Shown one piece after another: positions 39,632-49,476 of a stretch of DNA of 64,000 nt. Under the pieces are notes generated by a model, which saw nothing but the letters and a program-made list of their open reading frames with translations, searched no databases and was not told where the DNA came from. The position numbers and the translations under genes were made by a program. Source of the stretch: Rhodocyclus gracilis (GTDB lineage Bacteria; Pseudomonadota; Gammaproteobacteria; Burkholderiales; Rhodocyclaceae); assembly GCF_009617575.1 (NCBI RefSeq), contig NZ_WIXJ01000004.1, positions 171,597-235,596 of the forward strand, read 5' to 3'. Positions within the stretch are counted from its first letter, which is position 1. Every line of letters starts with the position of its first letter.

Positions 39632-40788
39632 TTTTGCTCCACGCGGACGCGATCGCCGTCGTGCAGGCTTTCCGGCGGACGGACGATCACCTTGTCGCCG
39701 GATTTGACGCCCGTGACGGCAACGAGATCGTTGATCTTGCGCCCCGTCGTCACCGGTAGCGGCCGCACCCGGCCGTCGACAATCGTGAATACCTGCGACT
39801 GCCCATTGCGCGAAACGACGGCCTCCTGGCTGACGGCAACGAGCGCCTGCCGGTCCTCTGCCGCCGGTTCCTTGTCGAGGAAGGCCACTTTGGCGCTCAT
39901 TTCCGGCAGCACGGCGGCGTCACGATCGACGAAACGCACCTTCACCAGCACCGTCGCCTTGCTGCGGTCGACGGTCGGCACGGTGCGGCTGACGACACCG
40001 CGCAGCCGCTGATCGGGGAAGGCATCCAGCTGAATTTCGCACGGCTGGCCGACGCGAATCTTCGACAGATTGACTTCCGAGACGTCGGCCTCGACTTCCA
40101 GCGTTTCCATGTCGGCCATGGTAACGACAGCGCCCTTGCTTTCGGACGCCGACGAGAACGGCGTGATGACATCGCCGACATTGGCCGATTTGGTGAGGAC
40201 GACGCCGTCGAAGGGGGCGCGAATCAGCGTCTGATCGACCGACACCTGCGCCGCCCGCTGATTGGCCTGCGCCACTGCCAGCGCAGCGCGCGCCTTGTCG
40301 AGGCGGGCCTGCGCCGAATCGAGCGCTGAACTGGAGACATAATTCTTGGCCGCCAGATCGCGCGAGCGGACAAAGGCACGCTCGGCGTCGGCCACCTCGG
40401 CACGCGCCGACACGACGTTCGCCGCCGCCTGATCGACCTGCGCCACCATGTCGCGATTTTCAACACGGGCGATGACATCGCCCTGTTTGACGCGACTGCC
40501 TTCGACCACGCCCAGCCACTCCAGCCGGCCGGTCGCTTTTGACGCCACCGAGGCCTTGCGCTGGGCAACGACGTAACCGGCGGCATTGAGCAACGTCACC
40601 GACTGATAGGGGTAGGCGGTCGTCACACTCACCGTTTCGACGACTTTCTCGCCGTTCAGATGCGCGACCGCAAACGCCACGGCCAGCAACACTGCCGCAC
40701 CGATTGCCCACGGCCGATAATTGCGTCGGCGGCGCGCCGTTCCGGGACGGCGGTCAATGGTCAACCGGGAAAGATCCGTGTCGGGCAT
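39628..40788 (-). CDS. periplasmic adaptor (membrane fusion protein) of ABC exporter
   Basis: A 386-residue protein: basic N terminus and one helix (about residues 28-45), then a barrel-sandwich hybrid with a coiled-coil hairpin (about 110-195, Ala/Gln/Asp-rich) and beta-barrel domains. RGYV-type stretch NAAGYVVAQRKASVASKATG and TLIRAPFDGVVL are typical of MacA/HlyD adaptors. First gene of the adaptor-ATPase-permease-permease operon; the substrate may be a peptide, lipid or macrocycle. ATG 40788 is preferred to TTG 40797. Confidence 0.92.
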   Translation of the reverse strand: MPDTDLSRLTIDRRPGTARRRRNYRPWAIGAAVLLAVAFAVAHLNGEKVVETVSVTTAYPYQSVTLLNAAGYVVAQRKASVASKATGRLEWLGVVEGSRVKQGDVIARVENRDMVAQVDQAAANVVSARAEVADAERAFVRSRDLAAKNYVSSSALDSAQARLDKARAALAVAQANQRAAQVSVDQTLIRAPFDGVVLTKSANVGDVITPFSSASESKGAVVTMADMETLEVEADVSEVNLSKIRVGQPCEIQLDAFPDQRLRGVVSRTVPTVDRSKATVLVKVRFVDRDAAVLPEMSAKVAFLDKEPAAEDRQALVAVSQEAVVSRNGQSQVFTIVDGRVRPLPVTTGRKINDLVAVTGVKSGDKVIVRPPESLHDGDRVRVEQK

Positions 40789-40797
40789 AAGAGGCAA

Positions 40798-41207
40798 GCA
40801 CTCGGTTTTAAGGTGGCCGATTATACGACGACCCTGCCCACACCTTCAGAGATTCGCCCACCCGCCGCGGGCGCCGTTACTCCTTCTCGGCCAATCGCTT
40901 GGCAACGCTCCCGACCCGCTGCCCGGCCCTGCACTCGCCTGCCAGCAGCGACGAGGCCAGCGAAGAGCCAGCCAGCACGCCGCGCCTTTCTTGCCGCCAG
41001 CGGCGAGGAATGCGACGATGAAGGCAGCGCGGCGGACGCAGCACCAAGGCCCGTCGCCACAAGGCGCACCGCTGGCGCGTTGGCCCAGCCTCTCCCTCCC
41101 ACTCATTCCACTCGCCGCGACCTCGCAACGCTTGCTGATCGCCCCACCCGTCACACCCCGCCCGCCCCTTCACGCCACTACTCACCTCTCTCGCCACCCA
41201 GACCCGC
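40798..41207. other. 410-base gap between the exporter operon and the Crp-family gene
   Basis: No convincing gene on either strand; the frames present have no ribosome site and no recognisable product. The divergent promoters of the exporter operon and the regulator must lie here, but I see no strong -35/-10 pair. The half near 41100-41200 is pyrimidine-rich on the plus strand. Confidence 0.5.
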
Positions 41208-41909
41208 ATGCACGGAAACCGTCCCGCCATCAACATCGAGGCGCTGCTCTCGCACGTACCTCTCTTCAAAAGCCTGTCCGCTGACGAAATCGCGCGTCTG
41301 GCGCGCGGTACGCGTGACATCGCCGCACCGCGCGGCGAACTGCTCTTCCACAAGGGCGACCAGCCGACAGGCATGCATCTGGTGGTCTACGGGCAGGTCA
41401 AGCTCGCCTTCACCTCACCGCAAGGCGGCGAGAAGGTCGTCGAAATCCTCGGCCAGGGGCAGACCTTCGGCGAAGCGGTGATGTTCATGGATCGCCCCTA
41501 CATCGTCTACGCGCAGGCGCTGGCGGACTCATTGCTGCTGCACATTGCCAAGACGGCGATTCTCGAAGAGATGGAACGCGACCCGCAGCTCGCGCGCAAG
41601 ATGATTGCCGGCCTGTCGCAGCGCCTGCATCAGGTCATCAGCGATGTCGAAGCGTTTTCCCTGCAATCGGCGCGCCAGCGCATCATCGGCTATCTGCTGC
41701 GCGACGTGCCGGAGAGCGAGGGGGAAACGGGGCAGACGACGACCATCACGCTACCGACGCAAAAAGGCGTCATCGCCTCGCGCCTCAACCTCACGCACGA
41801 ACACTTCTCGCGCATCCTGCAGGAGTTCTCGCAAAAAGGCCTCATCGACGTGGCCGGCCGCGATATCCGCATCACCGATATCCACGGCCTGCGCACCTAC
41901 GAGGAATGA
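41208..41909 (+). CDS. Crp/Fnr-family transcriptional regulator
   Basis: A 233-residue protein with a cyclic-nucleotide-binding-type sensor domain (residues 15-125), a long dimer helix, and a helix-turn-helix (about 165-225: LPTQKGVIASRLNLTHEHFSRILQEF). There is no N-terminal cysteine cluster, so it is not an oxygen-sensing FNR. The pattern is closest to the Dnr/NnrR-like or general Crp/Fnr branches; the ligand is unknown. It is divergent from the ABC exporter, which it may control. Confidence 0.88.
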   Translation: MHGNRPAINIEALLSHVPLFKSLSADEIARLARGTRDIAAPRGELLFHKGDQPTGMHLVVYGQVKLAFTSPQGGEKVVEILGQGQTFGEAVMFMDRPYIVYAQALADSLLLHIAKTAILEEMERDPQLARKMIAGLSQRLHQVISDVEAFSLQSARQRIIGYLLRDVPESEGETGQTTTITLPTQKGVIASRLNLTHEHFSRILQEFSQKGLIDVAGRDIRITDIHGLRTYEE

Positions 41910-41977
41910 GGCTCCCTGCCGGGCAAAAACGCATTTTTGTCATCTGCGCGAGGTGACTTCCCGAGGGCGCATCTGGT

Positions 41978-41983
41978 TACAAT
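41978..41983 (+). promoter_or_regulatory. -10 box ending 7 bases before the CYTH-CHAD ATG
   Basis: TACAAT at 41978-41983, with a weak GTGACT 19 bases upstream (41953-41958). The ATG at 41991 falls where transcription should begin, and no ribosome-binding sequence lies between, so a leaderless mRNA is likely. Confidence 0.45.
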
Positions 41984-41990
41984 CGGCACC

Positions 41991-43469
41991 ATGCCAATTG
42001 AGACCGAAATCAAGCTATCACTGCCCGCGCGCAGTGCCGGCCAACTCCTCCGCCACCCCGTGCTCGCCGGCCACGCACCGCAGCGACAACGGCTTGCCAA
42101 CACCTACTACGACACCGCCACGCTGACGCTCCTGGCCGCCCGCGTCGCCGTCCGCTACCGCCAGCGCGGCTGGCAGTACTGGCTGACGGTCAAGTGTGCC
42201 GCACCCGCCGTCGGCGGACTGGCGCAGCGCAACGAATGGGAAACACCGGGGTTACCCGGCAGCTTCGATTTCTCTGCGGTCGACGATGCCGGGTTACGGC
42301 AGCAGCTGGAATCCGTGCGGGCCGATCTGCAACCGGTGTTCAGCACCGACTTCACGCGGCGTCTGTGGATCATCGAGCCACGCCCCGGCGCGCGCATCGA
42401 ACTGGCCTTCGATCGGGGGCAGATTCGTGCGGGCGAGCGCCAGGAAGCGATCTGCGAGGTCGAACTCGAACTCCTCGAAGGCACGGTCGCCGACCTCTTC
42501 GCGCTGGCGCACACCTTGCAGGAAACCCTGCCGCTGCACCCCGAAGCCGCCAGCAAGGCCGAACGCGGCTACCGCCTGTTTCTCGGCACGCCACACAAGG
42601 CAACGAAATCGCGGGCGATTGCGCTTGCCCCCGACAGCGGCAGCCTCGCGGCCTTCCGCCAGGTTGCGCTGGCCTGCCTCGAACACCTGCAAGGCAACGA
42701 GCGCGGCGTACGCGAGAGCGATGCGCCGGAGTTCGTCCATCAGTCGCGCGTCGCCATCCGCCGCCTGCGCTCGGCGCTGCGCGTCTGGCGGCCCCTGCTG
42801 CCGGCCGACACCCTCGCCGCCTTCGACGCGCGCTGGCGCACGCTCGCCATCGAGCTTGGCGAAGCGCGCAACTGGGATGTCTTCGTCACCGAAACGCTGC
42901 CACCGCTGCTCGCCCGCTTCCCCGACTGCGCGGCGTCGGCGCGTCTGCAACGTTTCGCCAGCCTGCGCCGTAACGCCAGCCGCAAAGCCGCCCGCGCGGC
43001 CCTAAGCTCGCCCGAATACGGCCGTCTGCTGCTCGATTCGACGGCCGCGCTGCTCGCCCTGTCCGACGGTGAAGCATCGTCGCTCAAGGCGTTCGCCCAG
43101 GACTGTCTGAACAAACGCGCGCGCAGCGTCGGCCGGCTGGCGACCGCCGCACTGGGCGCCGACGCGCCCGCCCGCCACCGCCTGCGCGTCGGATTGAAGC
43201 GACTGCGCTACGCCGTCGAGTTCTTCGCGCTGCTCTTCCCCGGCCGCAAGCTCGAGCGTTACCTGCTCTCCGCCGCACGCCTGCAGGATCTGCTCGGCCA
43301 CATGAACGACCTGTCGGTCGCCAACGAGTTGCTGGCCAGCGCACCGGCCAGCGCGCACAGCCAGATCGCCAGCGGCTGGCTGGCCGGCCGCGACGAGCTG
43401 ATGGCGCGCGAAATCGACGACGCCATCGCCGCCTTTGTCAGCCAGCCACCGCCCTGGAAAAAAGGCTGA
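41991..43469 (+). CDS. CYTH-CHAD domain protein (inorganic triphosphatase type)
   Basis: A 492-residue protein. The N-terminal CYTH triphosphate tunnel domain (residues 1-200) starts with the ExExK motif MPIETEIKLSLPA, with TYYDTATLTLLAARVAVRYR. The C-terminal CHAD domain (about 220-485) is helical and His/Arg-rich: VHQSRVAIRRLRSALRVWRP and HRLRVGLKRLRYAVEFF. Family members hydrolyse inorganic triphosphate, and CHAD domains bind polyphosphate. The next gene encodes a SixA-type phosphohistidine phosphatase, a frequent partner. Confidence 0.93.
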   Translation: MPIETEIKLSLPARSAGQLLRHPVLAGHAPQRQRLANTYYDTATLTLLAARVAVRYRQRGWQYWLTVKCAAPAVGGLAQRNEWETPGLPGSFDFSAVDDAGLRQQLESVRADLQPVFSTDFTRRLWIIEPRPGARIELAFDRGQIRAGERQEAICEVELELLEGTVADLFALAHTLQETLPLHPEAASKAERGYRLFLGTPHKATKSRAIALAPDSGSLAAFRQVALACLEHLQGNERGVRESDAPEFVHQSRVAIRRLRSALRVWRPLLPADTLAAFDARWRTLAIELGEARNWDVFVTETLPPLLARFPDCAASARLQRFASLRRNASRKAARAALSSPEYGRLLLDSTAALLALSDGEASSLKAFAQDCLNKRARSVGRLATAALGADAPARHRLRVGLKRLRYAVEFFALLFPGRKLERYLLSAARLQDLLGHMNDLSVANELLASAPASAHSQIASGWLAGRDELMAREIDDAIAAFVSQPPPWKKG

Positions 43470-43493
43470 CGTCTTTACCGCGAAGCAAACACC

Positions 43494-44015
43494 ATGGATT
43501 TACTGCTCTGGCGCCACGCCGACGCCGAAGATGGCCTGCCCGATCTGCAACGACCGCTCACCGCACGCGGCGAGGCACAGGCGCAACAGATGGCTGACTG
43601 GCTGCATGCGCACGCACCGAAGCGGCTGGCAGTCCTCGTCAGCCCCGCCGTGCGGGCGCAACAAACGGCAGCGGCGCTCAAGCAGCCCTTCGTCACCGAC
43701 GAACGCCTGCGGCCGGGCGCGGATGTCTGCGAACTGCTCGCCGCCACAGGCTGGGCCGACGGCGACGAGATGGACGACAGCGACGACGGAAGCACGACCA
43801 CTGCCGTCCGGCACTCGCCGACGCACGCCCGGCGCGCCGTCCTCGTCGTCGGCCATCAGCCGACGCTCGGCCGCGTCGCCGCCTTGCTGTTGGGCGGACA
43901 GGAGGCCGACTGGTCGGTGAAAAAAGGCAGTGTGTGGTGGTTCAGCAATCGCGTGCGACGCGGCGAAACGCAGACCGTGCTGCGCGCCGTCATCGGCCCC
44001 GACTACCTGCCCTGA
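43494..44015 (+). CDS. SixA-like phosphohistidine phosphatase (histidine phosphatase family)
   Basis: A 173-residue protein. The RHG-type catalytic start is LLLWRHADAED (Arg7-His8), the second catalytic His is in VVGHQPTLGRVAAL, and an Asp/Ser/Thr-rich insert lies between (about 90-110). SixA removes phosphate from histidine phosphotransfer proteins. It starts 24 bases after the CYTH-CHAD gene, so the pair is probably an operon linked to phosphate or polyphosphate metabolism. Confidence 0.88.
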   Translation: MDLLLWRHADAEDGLPDLQRPLTARGEAQAQQMADWLHAHAPKRLAVLVSPAVRAQQTAAALKQPFVTDERLRPGADVCELLAATGWADGDEMDDSDDGSTTTAVRHSPTHARRAVLVVGHQPTLGRVAALLLGGQEADWSVKKGSVWWFSNRVRRGETQTVLRAVIGPDYLP

Positions 44016-44046
44016 ACGAGAACGGCGGCGCCCGCCACGACAAGCC

Positions 44047-44763
44047 CTAGTCGGCGCCTTCGCTCGCCGAGCGGCCCGCCCGTGCAGCAACCAGCGAACG
44101 CCGCGCCAGCCAGGAGCCGACGCTGATCACGAGCAGGGCGCCAAGCGCGGGAATGAGGTGATTGGCCCAGGGCGCCGTCGCCGTCAGCCAGGCTTTCCAG
44201 AGCGTATCGGCGACGAGCATTTCGCCCGCCACCCAGCCGAGCAGACCGGCGCCACCCAGCACGATCCACGGAAAGCGCCCCATCAGCGACATGATCAGCT
44301 GACTGGAGCCGACGATCAGCGGGATGCTGACAGCCAGCCCGAATATCAGCAGATAGACATTGTCCTTGGCCGCGGCGGCCACACCGACGACGTTATCGAG
44401 GCTCATCACCAGATCGGCGAGGATGATCGTGCGCACGGCGCCGAAAAGATGATCGGCCGGCGTGATTTCCTGCTCGTCGTCATCCGGCAGCAGCAGCTGG
44501 ATACCGATCCACAGCAGCAAGAAGCCGCCCGCGATCTTCAGCCCCGGAAAGCCGAGCAGGCCGACGGCGAAGAAGGTGAGCAGAATACGCAGCGTCACCG
44601 CGCCGGAAACGCCCCAGAGGATGCCGAGGCGGCGCTGTTGCGGCGGCAGATTGCGGCAGGCGAGCGCAATCACCACCGCGTTGTCGCCGGAGAGAACGAC
44701 ATCGATGAGGATGATTTGCAGCACAGCCGCCCAGAAGCCGGGCGCGTTGATCATTTCAAGCAT
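44047..44763 (-). CDS. TerC family integral membrane protein
   Basis: A 238-residue protein with about seven helices. Family motifs with acidic residues inside helices are IILIDVVLSGDNAVVIALACR near the start, split here as ILIDVVLSGDNAVV, and MSLDNVVGVAAAA in the middle. TerC/Alx/YceF-type proteins move or handle metal ions such as manganese and calcium. It lies downstream of sucD in the same direction, beyond a terminator. Confidence 0.9.
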   Translation of the reverse strand: MLEMINAPGFWAAVLQIILIDVVLSGDNAVVIALACRNLPPQQRRLGILWGVSGAVTLRILLTFFAVGLLGFPGLKIAGGFLLLWIGIQLLLPDDDEQEITPADHLFGAVRTIILADLVMSLDNVVGVAAAAKDNVYLLIFGLAVSIPLIVGSSQLIMSLMGRFPWIVLGGAGLLGWVAGEMLVADTLWKAWLTATAPWANHLIPALGALLVISVGSWLARRSLVAARAGRSASEGAD

Positions 44764-44946
44764 GGGGCAGTCGCCAAGAAAGCGCCGTGGCGCCGCGGTG
44801 AAAATTCGATGGCCGCGATTCTACAGGGGATGTCAAAACCGCTCGACCTCGGTTCGGTGACAACACCGGCCGCGACGCGAGCCCAAGCACCGCTGCAACA
44901 AGCAAGAGGCGGCGGTGCAAGACAGCCCCCACGCAAATCGCGGCCG

Positions 44947-44975
44947 AAAAAAAGGCGGACTCGCGTCCGCCTTTT
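44947..44975 (-). terminator. intrinsic terminator of sucCD
   Basis: AAAAGGCGGAC (44950-44960), loop TCGC, GTCCGCCTTTT (44965-44975). On the minus strand the stem is followed by a T run (complement of 44947-44953). It lies 20 bases after the sucD stop. Confidence 0.87.
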
Positions 44976-44994
44976 GGCTACAGCGTACCTGTGA

Positions 44995-45888
44995 TCAGAG
45001 CAGAGCCTTGAGCAGGCGCCCCATTTCCGACGGATTGCGGGTGACTTTGAAACCGCACTCTTCCATCACCGCCAGCTTCGCATCGGCCGTGTCGGCGCCA
45101 CCGGAAATCAGCGCACCGGCGTGGCCCATGCGCTTGCCGGCCGGCGCGGTGACGCCGGCGATGAAACCTACTACTGGCTTCTTCATGTGTTCCTTGCACC
45201 AGCGTGCAGCGTCGGCTTCGTCGGGGCCACCGATTTCACCGATCATGATCACCGCGTCGGTGTCGGGGTCGTCGTTGAACATCTTCATGACGTCGATGTG
45301 CTTGAGACCGTTGATCGGATCGCCGCCGATACCGACCGCCGACGACTGGCCGAGGCCGATCTCGGTGAGCTGACCGACGGCTTCGTAGGTCAGCGTGCCC
45401 GAGCGCGAAACGACGCCGATGCGGCCCTTCTTGTGGATGTGGCCGGGCATGATGCCGATCTTGATTTCGTCCGGCGTGATCAGGCCGGGGCAGTTGGGGC
45501 CGAGCAGCAGTGTTTCCTTGCCGCCGGCGGCGACCTTCGCCTTCATGCGGTTGCGCACGATCAGCATGTCGCGCACGGGGATGCCTTCGGTGATGCAGAT
45601 CGCCAGATCGAGGTCGGCCTCGCAGGCTTCCCAGATCGCGTCGGCAGCGCCGGCCGGCGGCACGTAGATGACCGAGACGGTGGCGCCGGTTTCGGCGGCG
45701 GCTTCCTTCACCGTGCCGTAGATGGGGATGCCGAAGATCGATTCGCCGGCCTTTTTCGGATTGACGCCGGCCACGAAACAGTTCTTGCCGTTGGCGTATT
45801 CCTGGCACTTCTCGGTGTGGAACTGGCCGGTCTTGCCGGTGATGCCCTGCGTGATGACGCGGGTGTCTTTGTTGATGAGGATGGACAT
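44995..45888 (-). CDS. sucD: succinate-CoA ligase, alpha subunit
   Basis: Converts succinyl-CoA to succinate with nucleotide triphosphate formation in the TCA cycle. The 297-residue subunit shows [50 protein letters not shown] and the phospho-histidine region [17 protein letters not shown] 45888 is used; upstream in-frame codons lack support. It follows sucC by 13 bases. Confidence 0.97.
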   Translation of the reverse strand: MSILINKDTRVITQGITGKTGQFHTEKCQEYANGKNCFVAGVNPKKAGESIFGIPIYGTVKEAAAETGATVSVIYVPPAGAADAIWEACEADLDLAICITEGIPVRDMLIVRNRMKAKVAAGGKETLLLGPNCPGLITPDEIKIGIMPGHIHKKGRIGVVSRSGTLTYEAVGQLTEIGLGQSSAVGIGGDPINGLKHIDVMKMFNDDPDTDAVIMIGEIGGPDEADAARWCKEHMKKPVVGFIAGVTAPAGKRMGHAGALISGGADTADAKLAVMEECGFKVTRNPSEMGRLLKALL

Positions 45889-45901
45889 GCGAGGGCTCTC
45901 C

Positions 45902-47062
45902 TTATTTGACGGCGGCGACGATCTTCTCGGCCGCATCGGCCATCGTGTCGGCAGAAATGATCGGCAGGCCCGAATCCTTCAGGATCTGGCGGCCCAGCTC
46001 TTCGTTGGTGCCCTTCATGCGCACCACCAGCGGCACGGCGAGTTTCACCTCGCGCGCGGCAACGACGACGCCGTTGGCGATGGTGTCGCAGCGCATGATG
46101 CCGCCGAAGATGTTGACCAGAATGCCCTTCACCTTGGGGTTCTTGAGCATGATCTTGAACGCTTCGGTGACCTTCTCGGCCGTCGCGCCGCCGCCGACGT
46201 CAAGAAAGTTGGCCGGCTCGGCGCCGAAGAGCTTGATCGTGTCCATCGTCGCCATGGCCAGCCCGGCGCCGTTGACCAGACAGCCGATGTTGCCGTCGAG
46301 CGAGATGTAGGCGAGGTCGAACTTGGAGGCTTCGATTTCGTCGGCGTCCTCTTCGTCGAGGTCGCGATAGGCGACGATTTCGGGGTGACGGAAGAGCGCG
46401 TTGGCGTCGAAGTTGAACTTGGCGTCGAGCGCCTTGATCGTGCCATTGCCTTCGAGAATCAGCGGATTGATCTCGGCGAGCGAGGCATCGGTCTCCATGT
46501 AGCAGGTATAGAGCTTCTTGAAGGTGTCGATGGCCTGCGGCAGCGAGGCCTCCGGCACGCCGATGCCGCGCGCCAGTTCAAGCGCCTGCGCATCAGTGAC
46601 GCCGGCGGCCGGATCGACGAAGACCTTGATGATCTTCTCGGGCGTCGCGTGCGCGACTTCCTCGATGTCCATGCCGCCTTCCGACGAGGCCATGATGGCG
46701 ACCTTCTGCGTGGCACGGTCGGTCAGCGCGGCAACGTAGTATTCCTTCTTGATGTCGGCGCCTTCCTCGATCAGCAGGCGGCGGACCTTCTGGCCTTCCG
46801 GGCCGGTCTGGTGCGTCACCAGTTGCATGCCGAGAATCTCGCCGGCGAGTTGGCGAACGTCGTCCAGCGAACGCGCCAGCTTGACGCCGCCGCCCTTGCC
46901 GCGACCGCCCGCATGAATCTGCGCCTTGACCACCCAGACCTTGCCGCCCAACGTCTCGGCGGCGCTGACGGCGTCGTCGACGCTCGCACAGAAGATGCCG
47001 CGCGGAACGACAACGCCGAATTTCTTCAGGATCTCCTTACCCTGATACTCGTGGATTTTCAT
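45902..47062 (-). CDS. sucC: succinate-CoA ligase, beta subunit
   Basis: ATP-grasp subunit that binds the nucleotide. The 386-residue protein starts [17 protein letters not shown] and shows [38 protein letters not shown] and [12 protein letters not shown]. The ATG overlaps the stop of the DUF2889 gene by 4 bases, so the upstream small gene and sucC are coupled. Confidence 0.97.
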   Translation of the reverse strand: MKIHEYQGKEILKKFGVVVPRGIFCASVDDAVSAAETLGGKVWVVKAQIHAGGRGKGGGVKLARSLDDVRQLAGEILGMQLVTHQTGPEGQKVRRLLIEEGADIKKEYYVAALTDRATQKVAIMASSEGGMDIEEVAHATPEKIIKVFVDPAAGVTDAQALELARGIGVPEASLPQAIDTFKKLYTCYMETDASLAEINPLILEGNGTIKALDAKFNFDANALFRHPEIVAYRDLDEEDADEIEASKFDLAYISLDGNIGCLVNGAGLAMATMDTIKLFGAEPANFLDVGGGATAEKVTEAFKIMLKNPKVKGILVNIFGGIMRCDTIANGVVVAAREVKLAVPLVVRMKGTNEELGRQILKDSGLPIISADTMADAAEKIVAAVK

Positions 47063-47718
47063 TCGCTTTCCTTGCTTGGGTTGCTGAGGTTGCCGGCGGG
47101 GCCGGCGCTGAGGGGACCATCGGCAGACGATGGCGCTGATGACGGAAGAGGGTCCGCGCCCGTGGATGCGGCCGGCGCCAGATACCAGCGCGGATAATAG
47201 CGGCGCACCGCCTCGCCGTGCGCATCGAGTGCATGACAGCGGTCAAGCTGAAAGGGTTTGTGGGCGCTGTCGCCCCCGGCGTTGTCCTGCACCTCGCTGG
47301 CCAGCGTCTGCAAGGCCGCCGTTGGCAGGTGCATGAGCAGTTCGGTGAGATGCGAACAGCCGCGCAGGTCGCCAAAGAGGCTTTTCACCGCCGAGCGAAA
47401 ACCGCGAAAGAGATTCAGCCCGACGACGCGCTCGTAGGCCGGTGCGATGGTGTCGCAATAGCCGGCGTACGGAGTAGCGTCAGAGCAGGCTTCTGCCGCG
47501 ACGATGGTCATGTGCCGGTCGATGGTGACGCGCACCGACATGTCGTGCACCGGGCTGCCTTGCGGGCGCAGGCCGGAGGACAGAAAGTAATCGTGATCCT
47601 TGACGTCGGTGATGCGCGCCTCGATGTCCCAATAGCCGTCCTCACGCTTGAAGCCCGCGAGCTCCACGCGGCGCACGTGCTTGCGAGTCCGGTCGACGGG
47701 GGGAGGAGGGAGCGGCAT
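47059..47718 (-). CDS. DUF2889 domain protein
   Basis: A 219-residue soluble protein. The conserved core runs from the [20 protein letters not shown] stretch through [20 protein letters not shown] and [29 protein letters not shown], typical of DUF2889. No activity is known for the family. ATG 47718 is preferred to a TTG at 47766. The 3' end overlaps sucC by 4 bases, an arrangement I associate with Rhodocyclales. The C-terminal 35 residues are low complexity. Confidence 0.86.
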   Translation of the reverse strand: MPLPPPPVDRTRKHVRRVELAGFKREDGYWDIEARITDVKDHDYFLSSGLRPQGSPVHDMSVRVTIDRHMTIVAAEACSDATPYAGYCDTIAPAYERVVGLNLFRGFRSAVKSLFGDLRGCSHLTELLMHLPTAALQTLASEVQDNAGGDSAHKPFQLDRCHALDAHGEAVRRYYPRWYLAPAASTGADPLPSSAPSSADGPLSAGPAGNLSNPSKESE

Positions 47719-47834
47719 CAGCGATCCAGGCGAAGACAAGGGAGCCCCCGCGTGCGGCCCGAGCAAACTCGGCGACGGCGACGCGGCGAGCGGGCGATGC
47801 TAGCACAAACGGATGCGATTTTAGTGCCGCCGCC

Positions 47835-49235
47835 TTACGGATGGGGGCTCACGGCGGTGCCATCCGCCATCAGCGTCTGCTCGGCTTCGCGCCGCGCGCG
47901 CACCACCGCCCGCCACAGCAGCCCGCCGAGCAGCAGGGCAGCGAAGACCAGACTGAGCAACGAGGCGATCCAGAAGCCCGCCACCCCGAGCGGCGTCGCG
48001 CCGCGAAACGCCAGCCACCAGCCGCCACCAAGACCGACGCCCCAGAAGCACAGCACGTGCACGATCATCGGCGTCAGCGTGATCTTGTACGCACGCAAGG
48101 CGAAGGCGGCGATCGTCTGCACCGCGTCGAACACCTGATAGAGCGCCAGCCAGCCGATCAGACCCAGCGCCGTCACCTGCACCCGCACATCGCTGGTGTA
48201 AGCCTCGACCAGCGGTGTCGCCAGCAGCCACAGGATGATGCCGAGCGCCGTCGACAAGCCGCCCGCCAGCAGGAGGCCCGCCGTGATGGAGAGACGCGCG
48301 CGCCTGGCATCCCGCGCGCCGACCGCCTGACCGACCTGCGCCAGCGTCGCAATCGCCAGCGCCAGCGGCAGCATGTACACCACCGCTGCCAGATTGGCGA
48401 CGATGCGGTGCGCCGCGACCACCGCCGCCCCCAGCTGCGCGACGAAGAGCGCAATGAAGGTGAACGCCGAAATCTCGACAAAACTCGAAAAGCCCATCGG
48501 CAGCCCCAGCCGCAGCAGCTCCCGCAAGGCCGGCCAGTGCGGCCACTCCCAATGCGCGAACAGGCGAAACGGCGCCATCGCCGACGCAAACCGCAGATAG
48601 GCCAGCGCGCACAGGAACGCCACCCAGCCGGCGACAGCATTGGCGATGCCGCAGCCGACCACGCCGAGCCCCTCGCCGCCCCAGCGCCCGCTGACCAGAA
48701 GCCAGGCCAGAAAACAGTGCAGTGCGCCGGCAAACAGGCTGATCGTCATCAAGGCACGCGGCTGACCGACTGCGTTGCAGAACGAGTAGAAAGCGCGATG
48801 CATCAGCACGGCCGGCATACCGATAGCCAGAATCGTCAGGTAGGCGCGCACTTTCGCCTCCACCGTCGGCTCAATCGGCGACAAGGACAGCAGCGCCCCC
48901 GGATGCAGCATCAGTGCGACGCCGGGCAGCATCAGCAAGAGCGCCAGCCAGAACGCCTGCCGCAGGGCCGGCGCGATCGCCGCCTCGCGGCGCGCGCCAT
49001 AGTGCTGCGCGACAATCGGCCCGACCGCCTGAACGATGCCGGCCAGCGCAAAAAGCACCGCCACGTAGATGCCGCCGCCAACAGCCACGGCCGCCAGATC
49101 GTCCGTCCCGAAATGCCCGAGCAGAACGGTATCGACGATCATCATGGCCATGCCGGCCAGCTGGGCGATCAGCATCGGCAGGGCATGGGAAACGAGCAGG
49201 CGGGTCTGGCGAAGGAGCACGGGAGAAGTCGACAA
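47835..49235 (-). CDS. MATE family efflux transporter (NorM type)
   Basis: A 466-residue protein with 12 membrane helices in two homologous halves. Matching stretches include ALPMLIAQLAGMAMMIVDTV near the N terminus, GIVQAVGPIVAQHYGA, and GLPMGFSSFVEISAFTFIAL at the start of the second half. NorM-type MATE pumps export cationic drugs in exchange for Na+ or H+. The start is uncertain because only TTG (49235) or internal GTG codons fit. Confidence 0.92.
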   Translation of the reverse strand: MSTSPVLLRQTRLLVSHALPMLIAQLAGMAMMIVDTVLLGHFGTDDLAAVAVGGGIYVAVLFALAGIVQAVGPIVAQHYGARREAAIAPALRQAFWLALLLMLPGVALMLHPGALLSLSPIEPTVEAKVRAYLTILAIGMPAVLMHRAFYSFCNAVGQPRALMTISLFAGALHCFLAWLLVSGRWGGEGLGVVGCGIANAVAGWVAFLCALAYLRFASAMAPFRLFAHWEWPHWPALRELLRLGLPMGFSSFVEISAFTFIALFVAQLGAAVVAAHRIVANLAAVVYMLPLALAIATLAQVGQAVGARDARRARLSITAGLLLAGGLSTALGIILWLLATPLVEAYTSDVRVQVTALGLIGWLALYQVFDAVQTIAAFALRAYKITLTPMIVHVLCFWGVGLGGGWWLAFRGATPLGVAGFWIASLLSLVFAALLLGGLLWRAVVRARREAEQTLMADGTAVSPHP

Positions 49236-49476
49236 AAACAGTCAGATTAACCGATTTCGCCACGCTACGCCGCCCGATACCCCACTTTCCGGGCATTCGA
49301 ATTGCCTCGGCATAGCCCGTCGCGGTAGCATCCGCGCCACCCCAGTCGGGGAACACCTGCGCCTGCCGCGCCACAAGCGCCGCCCAGCCGCCCGCGAACA
49401 CGCCGCCCGTGCGGCCACCCCGCCCGACACCCCACATCATTGACGAACGACGACCCAAGGCAGGGAGAGGAGCATC

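Noticed and set aside
40877..41374. 165-codon minus-strand frame in the gap before the Crp-family gene
   Set aside because: It overlaps the regulator's start in antisense, is Arg/Trp-rich and matches nothing I know.
45722..47197. Long plus-strand frame opposite sucC
   Set aside because: Antisense shadow of sucC, no ribosome site and no known domain.
47841..49250. 469-codon plus-strand frame opposite the MATE gene
   Set aside because: Extremely Arg/Gln/His-rich and antisense to a clear 12-helix transporter.
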